Shown here one piece after another: positions 1-8,052 of a stretch of 64,000 bases of DNA. A program made the position numbers and the translations under genes. Numbering within the stretch: the first letter of the stretch is position 1; each line of letters begins with the position of its first letter. Source of the DNA: Fictibacillus barbaricus (GTDB taxonomy: Bacteria > Bacillota > Bacilli > Bacillales > Fictibacillaceae); assembly GCF_014635025.1 (NCBI RefSeq), contig NZ_BMCE01000001.1:806001-870000 (forward strand), read 5' to 3'. Below the pieces are notes generated by a model. It saw only the letters and a program-made list of their open reading frames with translations. It made no database searches and had not been told where the DNA came from.

Positions 1-264
1 ACTTTATCTATGCTGATTTTTATCATTCTCAGCGGTACGGTTTCGTTTGTACTTTATATAGGAAGTTTGAAGTATTTAACGGCTACAGAGACAAGCCTGC
101 TATCAAGCATTGAACCGCTTATCGCGGCTATTTTGTCTATTATGTGGCTGGATGAATCGTTTGGAGGATATCAGCTTTTAGGCGGAGCATTTATTGTGAT
201 AGCTGTCGTTTTCTTGACGATTCCTGAAAAAGAGGCAACAATCATAACGGAGAAAGTTTCCTGA
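1..264 (+). CDS. EamA/DMT-family transporter, C-terminal part (partial)
   Basis: The reading frame is open from the first base of the window and ends with TGA at 262-264, so only the last ~87 codons are present and the start lies upstream. The visible part holds about three hydrophobic helices ending in a short charged tail. The segment with LKYLTATETSLLSSIEPLIA followed by LDE is typical of the last helices of EamA (drug/metabolite transporter) proteins, which export metabolites or amino acids across the membrane. The substrate cannot be told from this part. It reads in the same direction as hssR but is separated by 30 bp and has no obvious functional link to it. Confidence 0.8.
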   Translation, partial: TLSMLIFIILSGTVSFVLYIGSLKYLTATETSLLSSIEPLIAAILSIMWLDESFGGYQLLGGAFIVIAVVFLTIPEKEATIITEKVS

Positions 265-294
265 TATTTATTAAACGGGTACGGAGGTAGGACG

Positions 295-969
295 ATGATT
301 CATGTATTGATTGCTGATGATGATGATCACATTCGCGAACTCTTAAAGCATCACCTTCAATTAGAAGGGTATATGGTCCATAAAGCGAAGGACGGAGAGG
401 AAGCTTCACAGATTCTTTCAACTAGACAGGTTCATCTAGCCGTTATCGATATCATGATGCCTTTTAAAGATGGTTATCAGCTATGCGAAGAAATCAGGAC
501 GTATTATGATTTTCCCGTTATCTTATTAACCGCAAAAGATCAGCTTACCGACAAAGAGAAAGGGTATTTAGCAGGAACCGATGATTATGTCACAAAACCG
601 TTTGAGCCCAAAGAACTACTGTTTCGAATAAAAGCATTATTAAGAAGATATCAGTTTGTGAATGCTGAAAAAATTATCCTGCACAAAACAGTCATCGACC
701 GCAAAAGTTATGAAGTGCAAAGCAACGGAAAAATCCTTATGCTCCCAATGAAAGAATTTGAGCTCCTAGCACAGTTAGCGAGTTATCCCGGGCGGATCTT
801 TAACCGAGATGAATTGATTCAGCTGGTTTGGGGTTCTGATTTTAGTGGGGATGACAGGACCGTTGATGTACATATCAAAAGACTCCGTGAACGTTTTAAA
901 GAAAATACAGATGACTTTCAAATACTGACTGTAAGAGGAATCGGTTATAAATTGGAGTGTAAGAGGTGA
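295..969 (+). CDS. hssR: Heme response regulator HssR (OmpR family)
   Basis: This 224-residue response regulator has an N-terminal receiver domain (acidic pocket ADDDD at residues 7-11, phospho-acceptor Asp52 in VIDIMMP, conserved Lys in TKPFEP) and a C-terminal OmpR winged helix (DDRTVDVHIKRLRERF, then TVRGIGYKLE). Overall it resembles staphylococcal HssR, which activates the heme exporter HrtBA when HssS senses heme. GGAGG at 283-287 supports the ATG at 295. Its stop overlaps the hssS start (GTGA), so the two are translationally coupled. The hrtBA genes follow directly, with an HssR-type repeat before hrtB. The name rests on remembered similarity over the whole length plus context. Confidence 0.85.
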   Translation: MIHVLIADDDDHIRELLKHHLQLEGYMVHKAKDGEEASQILSTRQVHLAVIDIMMPFKDGYQLCEEIRTYYDFPVILLTAKDQLTDKEKGYLAGTDDYVTKPFEPKELLFRIKALLRRYQFVNAEKIILHKTVIDRKSYEVQSNGKILMLPMKEFELLAQLASYPGRIFNRDELIQLVWGSDFSGDDRTVDVHIKRLRERFKENTDDFQILTVRGIGYKLECKR

Positions 970-2345
970 AAACATTATATTTACGAATCGTGATCACGAC
1001 CGTTTTCGTGATGATCATCAGCTCTGTTTTTGCCTTTATCCTATCCAATGTGTATTACCAGTATTACTTAAAACCTGCAAATGATCAGAAAATTACCCAG
1101 ATGGCGAAAGAGATTCAATTCTTTAATCAAACAGAAAACAAAAATGTAGATCCTTATTTAAAAAGTGTTGGAAACCTAGGTTATCAGTTGTATGTTGCAG
1201 ATGCGAATGGAAATGGAACATTTTATGGAGAAGCCTTTCGGGAGAAGAAATTGGATGCTGGAGTGGTTCAGCAAGTTATTTCTGGTGAGGTCTATCACGG
1301 GATAAAGAATTTCCCGACTACTCTCTTTATTACTGGTTTTTTTGATAATGATCTACGAAACACAATTGGAGTTCCAATAGAGGAACAAGGGAAAAATTAC
1401 GCACTTTTTATACGTCCTAACTTAGATGTTCAGTTTGGAGAGATGCGGATTTTCTTTGCCTTGCTTTTAGTATTGACTGTTTTATTAAGCATATTATGTG
1501 TATTCGTTAGCACCCGATATATTGTAAAACCTATTATTCGCTTAACAGATGCGACCAAAATCATCTCAAAAGGCAACTATAAAGTCGATCTCAAAGTAAA
1601 TCGTCAAGATGAAATAGGAAAGTTAGCAAGTCATTTTGCTCAGATGACAAAAAATTTAGAGCAATTAGAAGAGATGCGCCAGGAGTTTGTTTCAAATGTT
1701 TCCCACGAGATTCAATCACCACTCGCAGCTATTCAAGGCTTTTCTAAAACATTGCAGTCAAAAAATATATCTGAAAAACAAAAAGATAAATACTTGGCTA
1801 TTATTGAAGAAGAAGCGAAGAGGATGTCACAACTCAGTAAGCATTTGCTCACTCTAGCTTCATTAGATAAAGAAGACCATCAATTAGATAAAAGTACCTT
1901 CGATATAGCGGAACAGATTAAGCAAGTTTTGTTTATGACAGAATGGAGCTGGCAGGAAAAAGAGTTAGCGATTGAGTTGGATTTGCCTTCTTCTGCCTAT
2001 ATCTTTGGTGATCAAAAATTACTTTATCAAGTTTGGACCAATTTATTTACAAATGCTATTAAATATACGCCTGTTGGCGGCACGGTGTCGATTCACGTAG
2101 AAGCGCTGCCTGAACTGCATCACATAAAAATCACAGATACAGGTGTCGGAATCTCGAAGGATGATCTTCCCTTCATTTTTAACCGTTTTTATAAAGCGGA
2201 TAAGGTTCGAACTCGAACAGAAGGAAGCAGTGGTTTAGGGCTTTCCATCACGAAGAAAATCATAGACCTCCATAATGGCAGCATTCATGTAAAAAGTGAG
2301 CTGCATAAGGGGACAGTGTTTCATATCTACCTGCCTCGAATGTAA
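966..2345 (+). CDS. hssS: Heme sensor histidine kinase HssS
   Basis: This 459-residue membrane kinase starts with GTG at 966, overlapping the hssR stop by 4 nt. A first transmembrane helix (about 8-28) is followed by an extracytoplasmic domain (about 30-160), a second helix (about 161-182), a HAMP domain (183-235), the dimerisation helix with phospho-acceptor His247 in NVSHEIQSPLAAI, and a HATPase domain (N box NLFTNAIKYT, G boxes DTGVGIS and GSSGLGLSI). The extracytoplasmic motifs NVYYQYYLK and FFDNDLRNTIG resemble staphylococcal HssS. It should autophosphorylate in response to heme damage and phosphorylate HssR. The signal is inferred from the family. Confidence 0.85.
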   Translation: MKTLYLRIVITTVFVMIISSVFAFILSNVYYQYYLKPANDQKITQMAKEIQFFNQTENKNVDPYLKSVGNLGYQLYVADANGNGTFYGEAFREKKLDAGVVQQVISGEVYHGIKNFPTTLFITGFFDNDLRNTIGVPIEEQGKNYALFIRPNLDVQFGEMRIFFALLLVLTVLLSILCVFVSTRYIVKPIIRLTDATKIISKGNYKVDLKVNRQDEIGKLASHFAQMTKNLEQLEEMRQEFVSNVSHEIQSPLAAIQGFSKTLQSKNISEKQKDKYLAIIEEEAKRMSQLSKHLLTLASLDKEDHQLDKSTFDIAEQIKQVLFMTEWSWQEKELAIELDLPSSAYIFGDQKLLYQVWTNLFTNAIKYTPVGGTVSIHVEALPELHHIKITDTGVGISKDDLPFIFNRFYKADKVRTRTEGSSGLGLSITKKIIDLHNGSIHVKSELHKGTVFHIYLPRM

Positions 2346-2351
2346 AATGCC

Positions 2352-2384
2352 GTTCATCTTCCGTTCATATTCATCCTCTATACT
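2352..2384 (+). promoter_or_regulatory. HssR-type direct repeat overlapping the hrtBA promoter
   Basis: Two 9-bp direct repeats, GTTCATCTT (2352-2360) and GTTCATATT (2363-2371), are separated by exactly 2 bp. From memory, the published HssR operator upstream of hrtAB is two GTTCATATT units with a 2-bp gap, so this copy differs at one base. A -10 like TATACT lies at 2379-2384, and the repeat covers where the -35 would sit, as expected for an activator of the OmpR family. It lies between hssS and hrtB and is the best evidence for heme-responsive control. Confidence 0.8.
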
Positions 2385-2428
2385 TTGATTGTTCAAAAAG
2401 AAAATCAAAGAAATGGAGATGAATCATC

Positions 2429-3517
2429 ATGTTTTTGGCATTACGTGAATTAAGGCATGCGAAATTGCGTTACGCTTTAATCTCTTTAATCATGATTTTA
2501 ATTGCATGGCTCGTCCTTTTTGTAACGGGTTTAGCAAATGGTCTATCATCGGATAATGCAGCTTCAATTCAATATAGCAGTGTTGATTATCTGCTTCTTT
2601 CAAAAGATGGTGATCAAAAGATTACTCGTTCATCCTTATCTGGACAATCTTTAAATGATATTGGGAAATTCGTACAAAAAGATGATGCAGCACCGGTCAG
2701 TATCCAAATGTCCACCGTGGAAAATGAGAATAAAAAGATTGATGTTGCCTTCTTCGCCATTGATGCAACAAGCTTTTTGAAACCTCAGTTGGTCGAAGGA
2801 AAGATGTTTTCTAATGATAGGTCAAACGAGGTAGTCGTTGATCGTTCTATAAAAGAAGAGGGGCTTTTACTCGGAGACAAGATCAAGGACGAACTCTCAG
2901 GAAAGACGTTTACCATCGTTGGTTTTTCAAAAAACCAAACGTTCAGCCACTCACCGGTTGTTCATATGAATGTGAAGACCTGGTCCCATCTAGGTAGGCC
3001 TTATTCAAAAGAGACAATGAATGCAATCGCCCTAAAAACTGATAAAGATACGGCGGACAAAATAGAGAGATCATATTCTGAGATAGAAGCAGTAGAAAAG
3101 AAACAAGCGTTAAAAGGGATACCAGGATACCAAGAAGAGCAAGGCTCCCTTTTAATGATGATTATTTTTCTTTTCATTATTGCTGCCTTTGTGCTAGCTG
3201 TTTTCTTTTATGTCATTACGATTCAAAAAATGAATCAATTTGGTGTATTAAAAGCGATTGGTGCCAAAACGGGTTATTTAGCAAAAAATATTCTGTACCA
3301 GGTATTTCTTTTGTCTTCGGTTAGTTTATTGATCAGCAATGGTTTGACGTATGGTGTATCTTTCATGCTGCCTGCTAGTCTGCCATTCGTGCTTAGTCCA
3401 CTTCTCGCTTTAGGATGCTCGCTGCTCTTTTTAGGGGTGGCTCTGCTCGGCTCGGTACTCTCTTTGTATCAAGTAGCTAAGATTGACGCCATTGAAGCAA
3501 TAGGGAGGGCAGCGTGA
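2429..3517 (+). CDS. hrtB: Heme efflux ABC transporter permease HrtB
   Basis: This 362-residue FtsX/MacB-type permease has an N-terminal helix (about 14-36), a large extracytoplasmic MacB-like domain (about 40-235) and three C-terminal helices (about 240-265, 290-310, 325-350). It ends in the coupling region KIDAIEAIG. It resembles staphylococcal HrtB, for example FFYVITIQKMNQFGVLKAIG and the FSHSPVVHM stretch. With HrtA it should expel toxic heme from the membrane. GGAGATG at 2413-2419 lies before the ATG. Its stop overlaps the hrtA start by one base. A generic MacB-type exporter is possible, but the HssRS-like pair and operator favour heme. Confidence 0.85.
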   Translation: MFLALRELRHAKLRYALISLIMILIAWLVLFVTGLANGLSSDNAASIQYSSVDYLLLSKDGDQKITRSSLSGQSLNDIGKFVQKDDAAPVSIQMSTVENENKKIDVAFFAIDATSFLKPQLVEGKMFSNDRSNEVVVDRSIKEEGLLLGDKIKDELSGKTFTIVGFSKNQTFSHSPVVHMNVKTWSHLGRPYSKETMNAIALKTDKDTADKIERSYSEIEAVEKKQALKGIPGYQEEQGSLLMMIIFLFIIAAFVLAVFFYVITIQKMNQFGVLKAIGAKTGYLAKNILYQVFLLSSVSLLISNGLTYGVSFMLPASLPFVLSPLLALGCSLLFLGVALLGSVLSLYQVAKIDAIEAIGRAA

Positions 3518-4200
3518 TGAAGGCTAAATTATATCTAGAGAAAATCAGTAAAGTTTTTACAGATGGTGATCATGAAGTCACCGTTTTAGATGAACTATCT
3601 TTAAAAGTAAATGAAGGTGAGTTTGTCGCAGTGGTTGGCCCTTCTGGGTCTGGAAAAAGTACGTTTCTTTCCATCTCAGGTGCTTTGCTCAGTCCATCAA
3701 AGGGACGTATGTTTATCAATGGGAAAGATCTTAGCAAAGAATCCGATGATAAATTAAATGAGATTCGTTTAAAGAACATCGGTTTTGTCTTTCAATCATC
3801 GAATCTGATCCCTTATCTAACGGTCCTAGACCAGCTTATTCTCATTTCAGTGCTGGCTGGAAAGGATAAGCAAGAAGCTGAAGTTAAAGCAAATAAATTA
3901 TTGGATAGGCTCGGGCTGTCTCACCGCGTTCATCATTATCCAGAAACTTTATCAGGCGGGGAACGGCAGCGTGTTGCTATTGCCCGCGCTTGGATGAATG
4001 ACCCTGAGATCCTTTTAGCGGATGAGCCAACAGCGAGTCTCGACGCTGAGCGAGGCAGAGAAGTTGTACAGATGCTGTCAGATGAAGTGAAGCTAAGAGG
4101 TAAAGCTGCGGTCATGGTTACGCATGATCAGCGGGTTTTGGATTTATGCGATAGGGTCTTATATATGGAAGATGGAAAATTAGTAGAAAACAAAAGGTAA
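3517..4200 (+). CDS. hrtA: Heme efflux ABC transporter ATPase HrtA
   Basis: This is a single nucleotide-binding domain of 227 residues. It contains Walker A (GPSGSGKST), a Q-loop (FVFQSSNL), the ABC signature LSGGERQRVAIARA, Walker B (ILLADEPT) and the H-loop (MVTHD), in the order typical of the MacB/LolD type. It should energise HrtB. ATG at 3517 is preferred because GGGAGGG (3503-3509) sits 7 nt upstream. An in-frame GTG at 3514 is the alternative. The TGATG overlap with hrtB shows coupled translation. A strong terminator follows at 4208-4236, closing the module. Confidence 0.87.
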   Translation: MKAKLYLEKISKVFTDGDHEVTVLDELSLKVNEGEFVAVVGPSGSGKSTFLSISGALLSPSKGRMFINGKDLSKESDDKLNEIRLKNIGFVFQSSNLIPYLTVLDQLILISVLAGKDKQEAEVKANKLLDRLGLSHRVHHYPETLSGGERQRVAIARAWMNDPEILLADEPTASLDAERGREVVQMLSDEVKLRGKAAVMVTHDQRVLDLCDRVLYMEDGKLVENKR

Positions 4201-4207
4201 GGTAGAG

Positions 4208-4236
4208 ATGACTTCTTCTTTGAAGTCATTTTTTTT
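4208..4236 (+). terminator. Terminator after hrtA
   Basis: ATGACTTC (4208-4215) pairs perfectly with GAAGTCAT (4222-4229) around a 6-nt loop and is followed by a run of T. It closes the hss/hrt block. Confidence 0.85.
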
Positions 4237-4337
4237 ATGGTGAGAAATTATGATGAAGTGTGATCTGCTTGTCATGCTCGGAAGTGGATTAGCAGCTTTC
4301 ATCCCTTAGTCCACTCTGAATGTACACTGCTAATGAT

Positions 4338-4435
4338 TATCACGGAAAAAACAAGGATAATCACGGAAAAATGACTGTTAATCACGGAAAAGTAAGCCAT
4401 AATCACGGAAAAAATGCGGTTCATTTTAGAAAAAT
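4338..4435 (+). repeat. 21-bp tandem array 1 (core TAATCACGGAAAA)
   Basis: CACGGAAAA occurs at 4341, 4362, 4383 and 4404, an exact 21-bp period. A fifth, decayed unit follows at about 4425, where only the G and A-tract match. Each unit is a constant part of about 12-13 bp (TAAT-CACGG-AAAA) plus a variable part of about 8 bp. Because 21 is a multiple of three, the array stays open in one frame and gives a spurious 67-codon ORF at 4320-4523. The rest of the 4201-4629 gap holds the hrtA terminator and an imperfect inverted repeat (ATTAGCAG 4288-4295 with CTGCTAAT 4327-4334). Function unknown. See the related arrays at 32.8 and 51.3 kb. Confidence 0.9.
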
Positions 4436-4629
4436 TCAAAATACCTATTATGGTGTCCGTCCCATACGTACTCTAACATCAATCGACCAAATTTGTAATA
4501 TTAATCAAGAATCACATGCTTAAAATCAGAAAAATAAGAATCAACCCTAAAAAAAGTGTCGAAAAATTACGAATAATGAAATATAATAGATTCAGATAGA
4601 AAATAATTATAGTTTTGGAGGGGGTTCAT

Positions 4630-6036
4630 ATGAGTATCTTCAGGAAGAAAAGTATTTCAGATTTAGTTGCAGCTTCAAAAACAGGTACTACACTAAATAA
4701 AGAACTAGGTACATGGGACCTGACAATGCTCGGAATCGGAGCAATCATTGGTACAGGGATTTTCGTTTTAACGGGAACAGGAGCTCTTACAGCAGGGCCT
4801 GCACTTATTATTTCTTTTATCATTGCTGGGCTAGCCTGTTTATTTGCAGCCCTTTCTTATGCTGAATTTGCCTCTACGGTTCCGGTATCTGGATCTGTTT
4901 ATACGTACACGTATGCTACAATGGGTGAATTTTTGGCATGGATTATCGGATGGGATTTGATTTTAGAATATTTACTGGCTGTAAGTGCCGTTTCAGTAGG
5001 CTGGTCTGGATACTTTCAATCTTTGCTAAAAGGTTTTGGTATTACAATTCCAACAGCTTTTACAGCAGCACCTGGTGCAGTAGAAGGAGCAACCACCTAT
5101 TTTAATCTTCCTGCATTTTTAATTGTTATGCTTATTACCGTATTACTTTCATTAGGGGTTAAACAATCGAAACGTGTAAATAACATCATGGTTGTTATCA
5201 AAGTGGCTGTAGTCATCCTGTTTATCGTTGTAGGCGTAGGTTATGTAAAGCCAGACAACTGGACTCCGTTTACACCATTTGGTTTTGACGGAATCTTTGC
5301 AGCAGCTGCACTCGTTTTCTTTGCATTTATTGGTTTTGATGCCATCGCATCTGCCGCTGAAGAAACAAAAAATCCAAACCGTGACTTGCCAAAAGGTATC
5401 ATTTATTCTTTATTAATTTGTACGATTCTGTATGTTATAGTAACGGGCATCATGACAGGTGTTGTACCTTTCACTGACTTTAAAGGTAACGAAGATCATC
5501 CGATTTCGCTTGTTCTTCAAGTTGCAGGACAAAACTGGGTGGCTGGGATTATAGATATTGGTGCCATCCTCGGGATGACAACCGTTATGCTTGTTATGCT
5601 TTATGGACAAACACGTGTATCATATGCGATGTCACGTGACGGTCTATTGCCGAAGTTCTTTAGAACAGTTCATAAAAAATATAGAACCCCATACGGATCA
5701 ACGTGGTTCTTTGGTCTTGTCGCAGGTCTTATGGGAGCATTAATCCCTCTTGATGAACTTGCAAAACTAGTTAACATTGGAACGCTATCTGCATTCATAT
5801 TGGTTTCTGTAGCAGTTCTGGTTCTTCGTAAAACACAGCCAGACCTTCCGCGTGCTTTCCGATGTCCAGCGGTTCCTTGGATTCCGCTATTAGCTATTCT
5901 GTTTTGTGGATTCCTCATGCTTCAGCTAGATGGAGACACATGGATTCGCTTTATCATCTGGTTAGTTATTGGTGCAGCGATTTACTTCATCTACTCTAAA
6001 AAGAACTCTCATTTAAATAAAGAAATTAATAAGTAA
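4630..6036 (+). CDS. APC-family amino-acid permease (YfnA-like)
   Basis: This is a 468-residue amino acid-polyamine-organocation transporter with about 12 transmembrane helices. The first-helix motif GIGAIIGTGIFVLTG, the segment YAEFASTVPVSGSVYTYTYA and FAFIGFDAIASAAEE with NPNRDLP are diagnostic of the cationic amino-acid transporter subgroup. It closely resembles B. subtilis YfnA over its full length. ATG at 4630 is chosen because GGAGGGGG (4617-4624) lies 5 nt upstream. The longer frame from TTG 4615 would have to start inside that ribosome site. It imports an amino acid by proton coupling, but the substrate cannot be read from sequence. It is monocistronic with its own terminator. Confidence 0.88.
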   Translation: MSIFRKKSISDLVAASKTGTTLNKELGTWDLTMLGIGAIIGTGIFVLTGTGALTAGPALIISFIIAGLACLFAALSYAEFASTVPVSGSVYTYTYATMGEFLAWIIGWDLILEYLLAVSAVSVGWSGYFQSLLKGFGITIPTAFTAAPGAVEGATTYFNLPAFLIVMLITVLLSLGVKQSKRVNNIMVVIKVAVVILFIVVGVGYVKPDNWTPFTPFGFDGIFAAAALVFFAFIGFDAIASAAEETKNPNRDLPKGIIYSLLICTILYVIVTGIMTGVVPFTDFKGNEDHPISLVLQVAGQNWVAGIIDIGAILGMTTVMLVMLYGQTRVSYAMSRDGLLPKFFRTVHKKYRTPYGSTWFFGLVAGLMGALIPLDELAKLVNIGTLSAFILVSVAVLVLRKTQPDLPRAFRCPAVPWIPLLAILFCGFLMLQLDGDTWIRFIIWLVIGAAIYFIYSKKNSHLNKEINK

Positions 6037-6051
6037 ATTAAGATCTAAAAA

Positions 6052-6077
6052 AGAGGCAGAGAATGCCTCTTTTTTTA
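6052..6077 (+). terminator. Terminator after the APC permease
   Basis: AGAGGCA (6052-6058) pairs with TGCCTCT (6064-6070) and is followed by eight or more T. Confidence 0.85.
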
Positions 6078-6297
6078 TTGGGAAAATCAGATAAACTATT
6101 TAAAGATTATGTATTTTGAAGGGGGATCCTGAAAATGGGGACCCTTTTGCTTGGGAAGAAGAGACCATTACAATGTTAAACGATGAGTTAAAAAGAAGCG
6201 ATAAGATGGTGGTTTCACTCTGATCTTGTTTTTGCTTAATTTGAAAGTGTGAATTAAAATTCAAGAGAAAAAAATGGATTAGAATAAGAAGACAATC
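6078..6297. other. Gene-free stretch, possible decayed coding remnant
   Basis: No start codon with a ribosome site and no ORF of useful length is present. A short open stretch ending TGA at about 6221-6223 would encode DPFAWEEETITMLNDELKRS, which looks like a protein tail without a beginning. It may be a remnant of a lost gene. No promoter or repeat was recognised. Confidence 0.35.
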
Positions 6298-6332
6298 AAA
6301 AAAACAGGCCCCTCTTAAGAGAGTCCTGTTTT
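6298..6332 (-). terminator. Terminator of the cold-shock gene
   Basis: AAACAGG (6302-6308) pairs with CCTGTTT (6325-6331), and an inner CTCTT/AAGAG stem extends it. On the minus strand it is followed by a T run, placing it 14 bp past the csp stop. Confidence 0.75.
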
Positions 6333-6345
6333 ATCTATTGGGTTA

Positions 6346-6546
6346 TTATGCTTTACGTACGTTAGTAGCTTGAGGTCCGCGTTGTCCTTGTTCAACTTCG
6401 AACGTTACGTCTTGACCTTCGTCTAAAGATTTGAAACCTTCAGCTTGGATAGCTGAGAAGTGTACGAATACATCGTCTCCACCTTCGCGCTCGATGAATC
6501 CGAAACCTTTTTCTGCGTTAAACCATTTAACCTTACCTTGTTCCAT
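6346..6546 (-). CDS. Cold-shock protein, Csp family (copy 1)
   Basis: This 66-residue single cold-shock domain is full family length. RNP1 is [16 protein letters not shown] and RNP2 is DVFVHFSAI. It binds single-stranded RNA/DNA and acts as an RNA chaperone in the cytoplasm. GGGAGGCAAC precedes the ATG. Its leader is only about 27 nt, unlike the second csp copy at 61985-62185 in this window, so the two paralogues are probably controlled differently. The proteins differ mainly in the last third. CspB, CspC and CspD cannot be separated by eye, so no symbol is given. Confidence 0.93.
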   Translation of the reverse strand: MEQGKVKWFNAEKGFGFIEREGGDDVFVHFSAIQAEGFKSLDEGQDVTFEVEQGQRGPQATNVRKA

Positions 6547-6579
6547 TTTTGTTGCCTCCCTGTCGTGCCAATCCGCACA

Positions 6580-6608
6580 ATAATACTATCTCTGCTCAAA
6601 AATATCAA
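6580..6608 (-). promoter_or_regulatory. SigA-type promoter of csp copy 1
   Basis: On the minus strand, -35 TTGATA (6608-6603) and -10 TATTAT (6585-6580) are separated by 17 bp. Transcription would start near 6573. Confidence 0.7.
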
Positions 6609-6928
6609 GATAATCGGTTACCATGTACAATCGAACAAAAATAATTCTTTTTTATCGTAACACTTTACTAACCAATAAACAAGTGCAACTGAAGAAAGGA
6701 GACGTCTAATGAATGGGGAGTACCTCAAAAAGCCTTAACGGCAGGGGATAACGCTGATCAATCGTTTGGAAATTTAGTAACAATGGTCTAGGAATTTTCA
6801 GCAAATAGTGATTAAGAACTAAAAATGGAACAAATAACCAAAAAGCGGTTTAGAAGCGGTTCTGGTTTTAACTTCCTTTTATTCGTGGTACATTTAGAAA
6901 AATACTAAAATAATTGGCGTGATGATAT
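6609..6928. other. Intergenic region between csp and moaA
   Basis: This region contains no gene I can support. A good ribosome site (AAAGGAG, about 6697-6703) precedes ATG 6709, but that frame stops after nine codons. A neighbouring frame reads LTAGDNADQSFGNLVTMV then stops, which suggests a decayed small gene. A weak hairpin (AACCA and TGGTT arms, about 6837-6870) precedes moaA. No riboswitch was recognised. Confidence 0.4.
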
Positions 6929-7948
6929 ATGAAGGAGAAGAATCGAGTTACAGATCGTTTTCAGCGACCTCTTCAGGACTTACGGATCTCCGTTACAGAT
7001 CAATGCAATTTTCGATGTACGTACTGTATGCCTAAGGAGATATTTGGACCTGATTATCCGTTTTTACCACAATCAGAATTGCTCTCGTTTGATGAGATTG
7101 AGCGGATTGCTTCCCAATTTGCCCGCGCAGGTGTTGAAAAGATTCGTATTACAGGCGGTGAGCCGCTGCTCCGAAAGGGATTGCCGGAGCTTCTGAAACG
7201 CCTGCGTTCCATTGATGGTATACGGGATATCGCATTAACAACGAATGGAGTATTGCTTCCAAGAATGGCTACGGAACTGAAAGAGTCCGGGATGGACCGA
7301 GTAACTGTAAGCCTTGATACGCTTAATGATACTCTCTTTGGTACGATTAATGGAAGAGGCGTCGGAGTAGACCCCGTATTAAGAGGGATAGAAGCTGCAC
7401 ACCAAGCAGGACTTTTTGTGAAAATAAATATGATGGTCAAAAAAGGAATCAATGATAGAGAAATTTTGCCAATGGCGCGTTATTTTAGGAATACTCCATA
7501 TGTGCTAAGGTTCATCGAGTATATGGACGTAGGTACCTCTAACGGTTGGAACTGGGATGATGTAGTTTCAAAGGATGAAATATTGTCAATCATAGGAGAT
7601 GAATTCCCTTTAGAGATGGCTGGTATAAATTATTACGGTGAAGTGGCTAAGCGTTACCGTTATAAAGATGGCCAAGGGGAGATCGGAATAATTTCTTCAA
7701 TTAGTGATACATTTTGTTCCACTTGTACAAGAGCAAGATTATCTGCTGATGGGAAAGTATACACATGTCTTTTCACTGGGAAAGGGACAGATTTTAAAGA
7801 TTTCCTTCGTGAGGGAGCTTCTGATGATGAGCTCTATATGCGAGTGGTTGAGACGTGGCGCGATCGATCTGATCGTTATTCAGATGAAAGAAGAGAGCAA
7901 GGCGCGAGTGAACGCAAAAAAATAGAAATGTCCTATATCGGAGGCTGA
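6929..7948 (+). CDS. moaA: GTP 3',8-cyclase MoaA
   Basis: This 339-residue radical SAM enzyme carries out the first step of molybdenum cofactor synthesis, GTP to 3',8-cyclo-7,8-dihydro-GTP. The N-terminal cluster motif is Cys26-X3-Cys30-X2-Cys33 (CNFRCTYC), followed by the SAM-binding ITGGEP. The second cluster is [19 protein letters not shown], and the chain ends in the conserved Gly-Gly (SYIGG). Length is normal for the family. The ribosome site is poor (GGCGTGATG before ATG 6929). No other moa or moe gene is in the window, so it stands alone and its partners must be elsewhere. Confidence 0.93.
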   Translation: MKEKNRVTDRFQRPLQDLRISVTDQCNFRCTYCMPKEIFGPDYPFLPQSELLSFDEIERIASQFARAGVEKIRITGGEPLLRKGLPELLKRLRSIDGIRDIALTTNGVLLPRMATELKESGMDRVTVSLDTLNDTLFGTINGRGVGVDPVLRGIEAAHQAGLFVKINMMVKKGINDREILPMARYFRNTPYVLRFIEYMDVGTSNGWNWDDVVSKDEILSIIGDEFPLEMAGINYYGEVAKRYRYKDGQGEIGIISSISDTFCSTCTRARLSADGKVYTCLFTGKGTDFKDFLREGASDDELYMRVVETWRDRSDRYSDERREQGASERKKIEMSYIGG

Positions 7949-7968
7949 ATCATTCAGTCTCTTTTTTT
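7941..7968 (+). terminator. Terminator overlapping the moaA stop codon
   Basis: The stem GAGGCTGAAT / ATTCAGTCTC with a minimal loop is followed by seven T. The moaA TGA lies within the 5' arm. Confidence 0.8.
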
Positions 7969-8052
7969 ATAGGAGTTGAGGTTTGTTAATAACTATTTTA
8001 TAATTACTTACATAAAGTAATTAGTTATATTATTTGAAAGAAGGTAGTATAA

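Noticed and set aside
4338-4435. CRISPR array
   Set aside because: The units are only 21 bp in total with a variable part of about 8 bp, too short for spacers, and there are no cas genes.
4320-4523. A 67-codon ORF with repeated NHGK-like heptads
   Set aside because: It is the 21-bp repeat array read in an open frame (21 is a multiple of 3). It has no ribosome site, and codons after the array look random.
6423-6660. ORFs on both strands over the cold-shock gene
   Set aside because: They are frame shadows of csp and its promoter, and the real frame has RNP1/RNP2 motifs and a ribosome site.
6703-6735. Mini-ORF with a good ribosome site upstream of moaA
   Set aside because: It stops after nine codons. 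It is more likely a decayed gene than a functional leader peptide.
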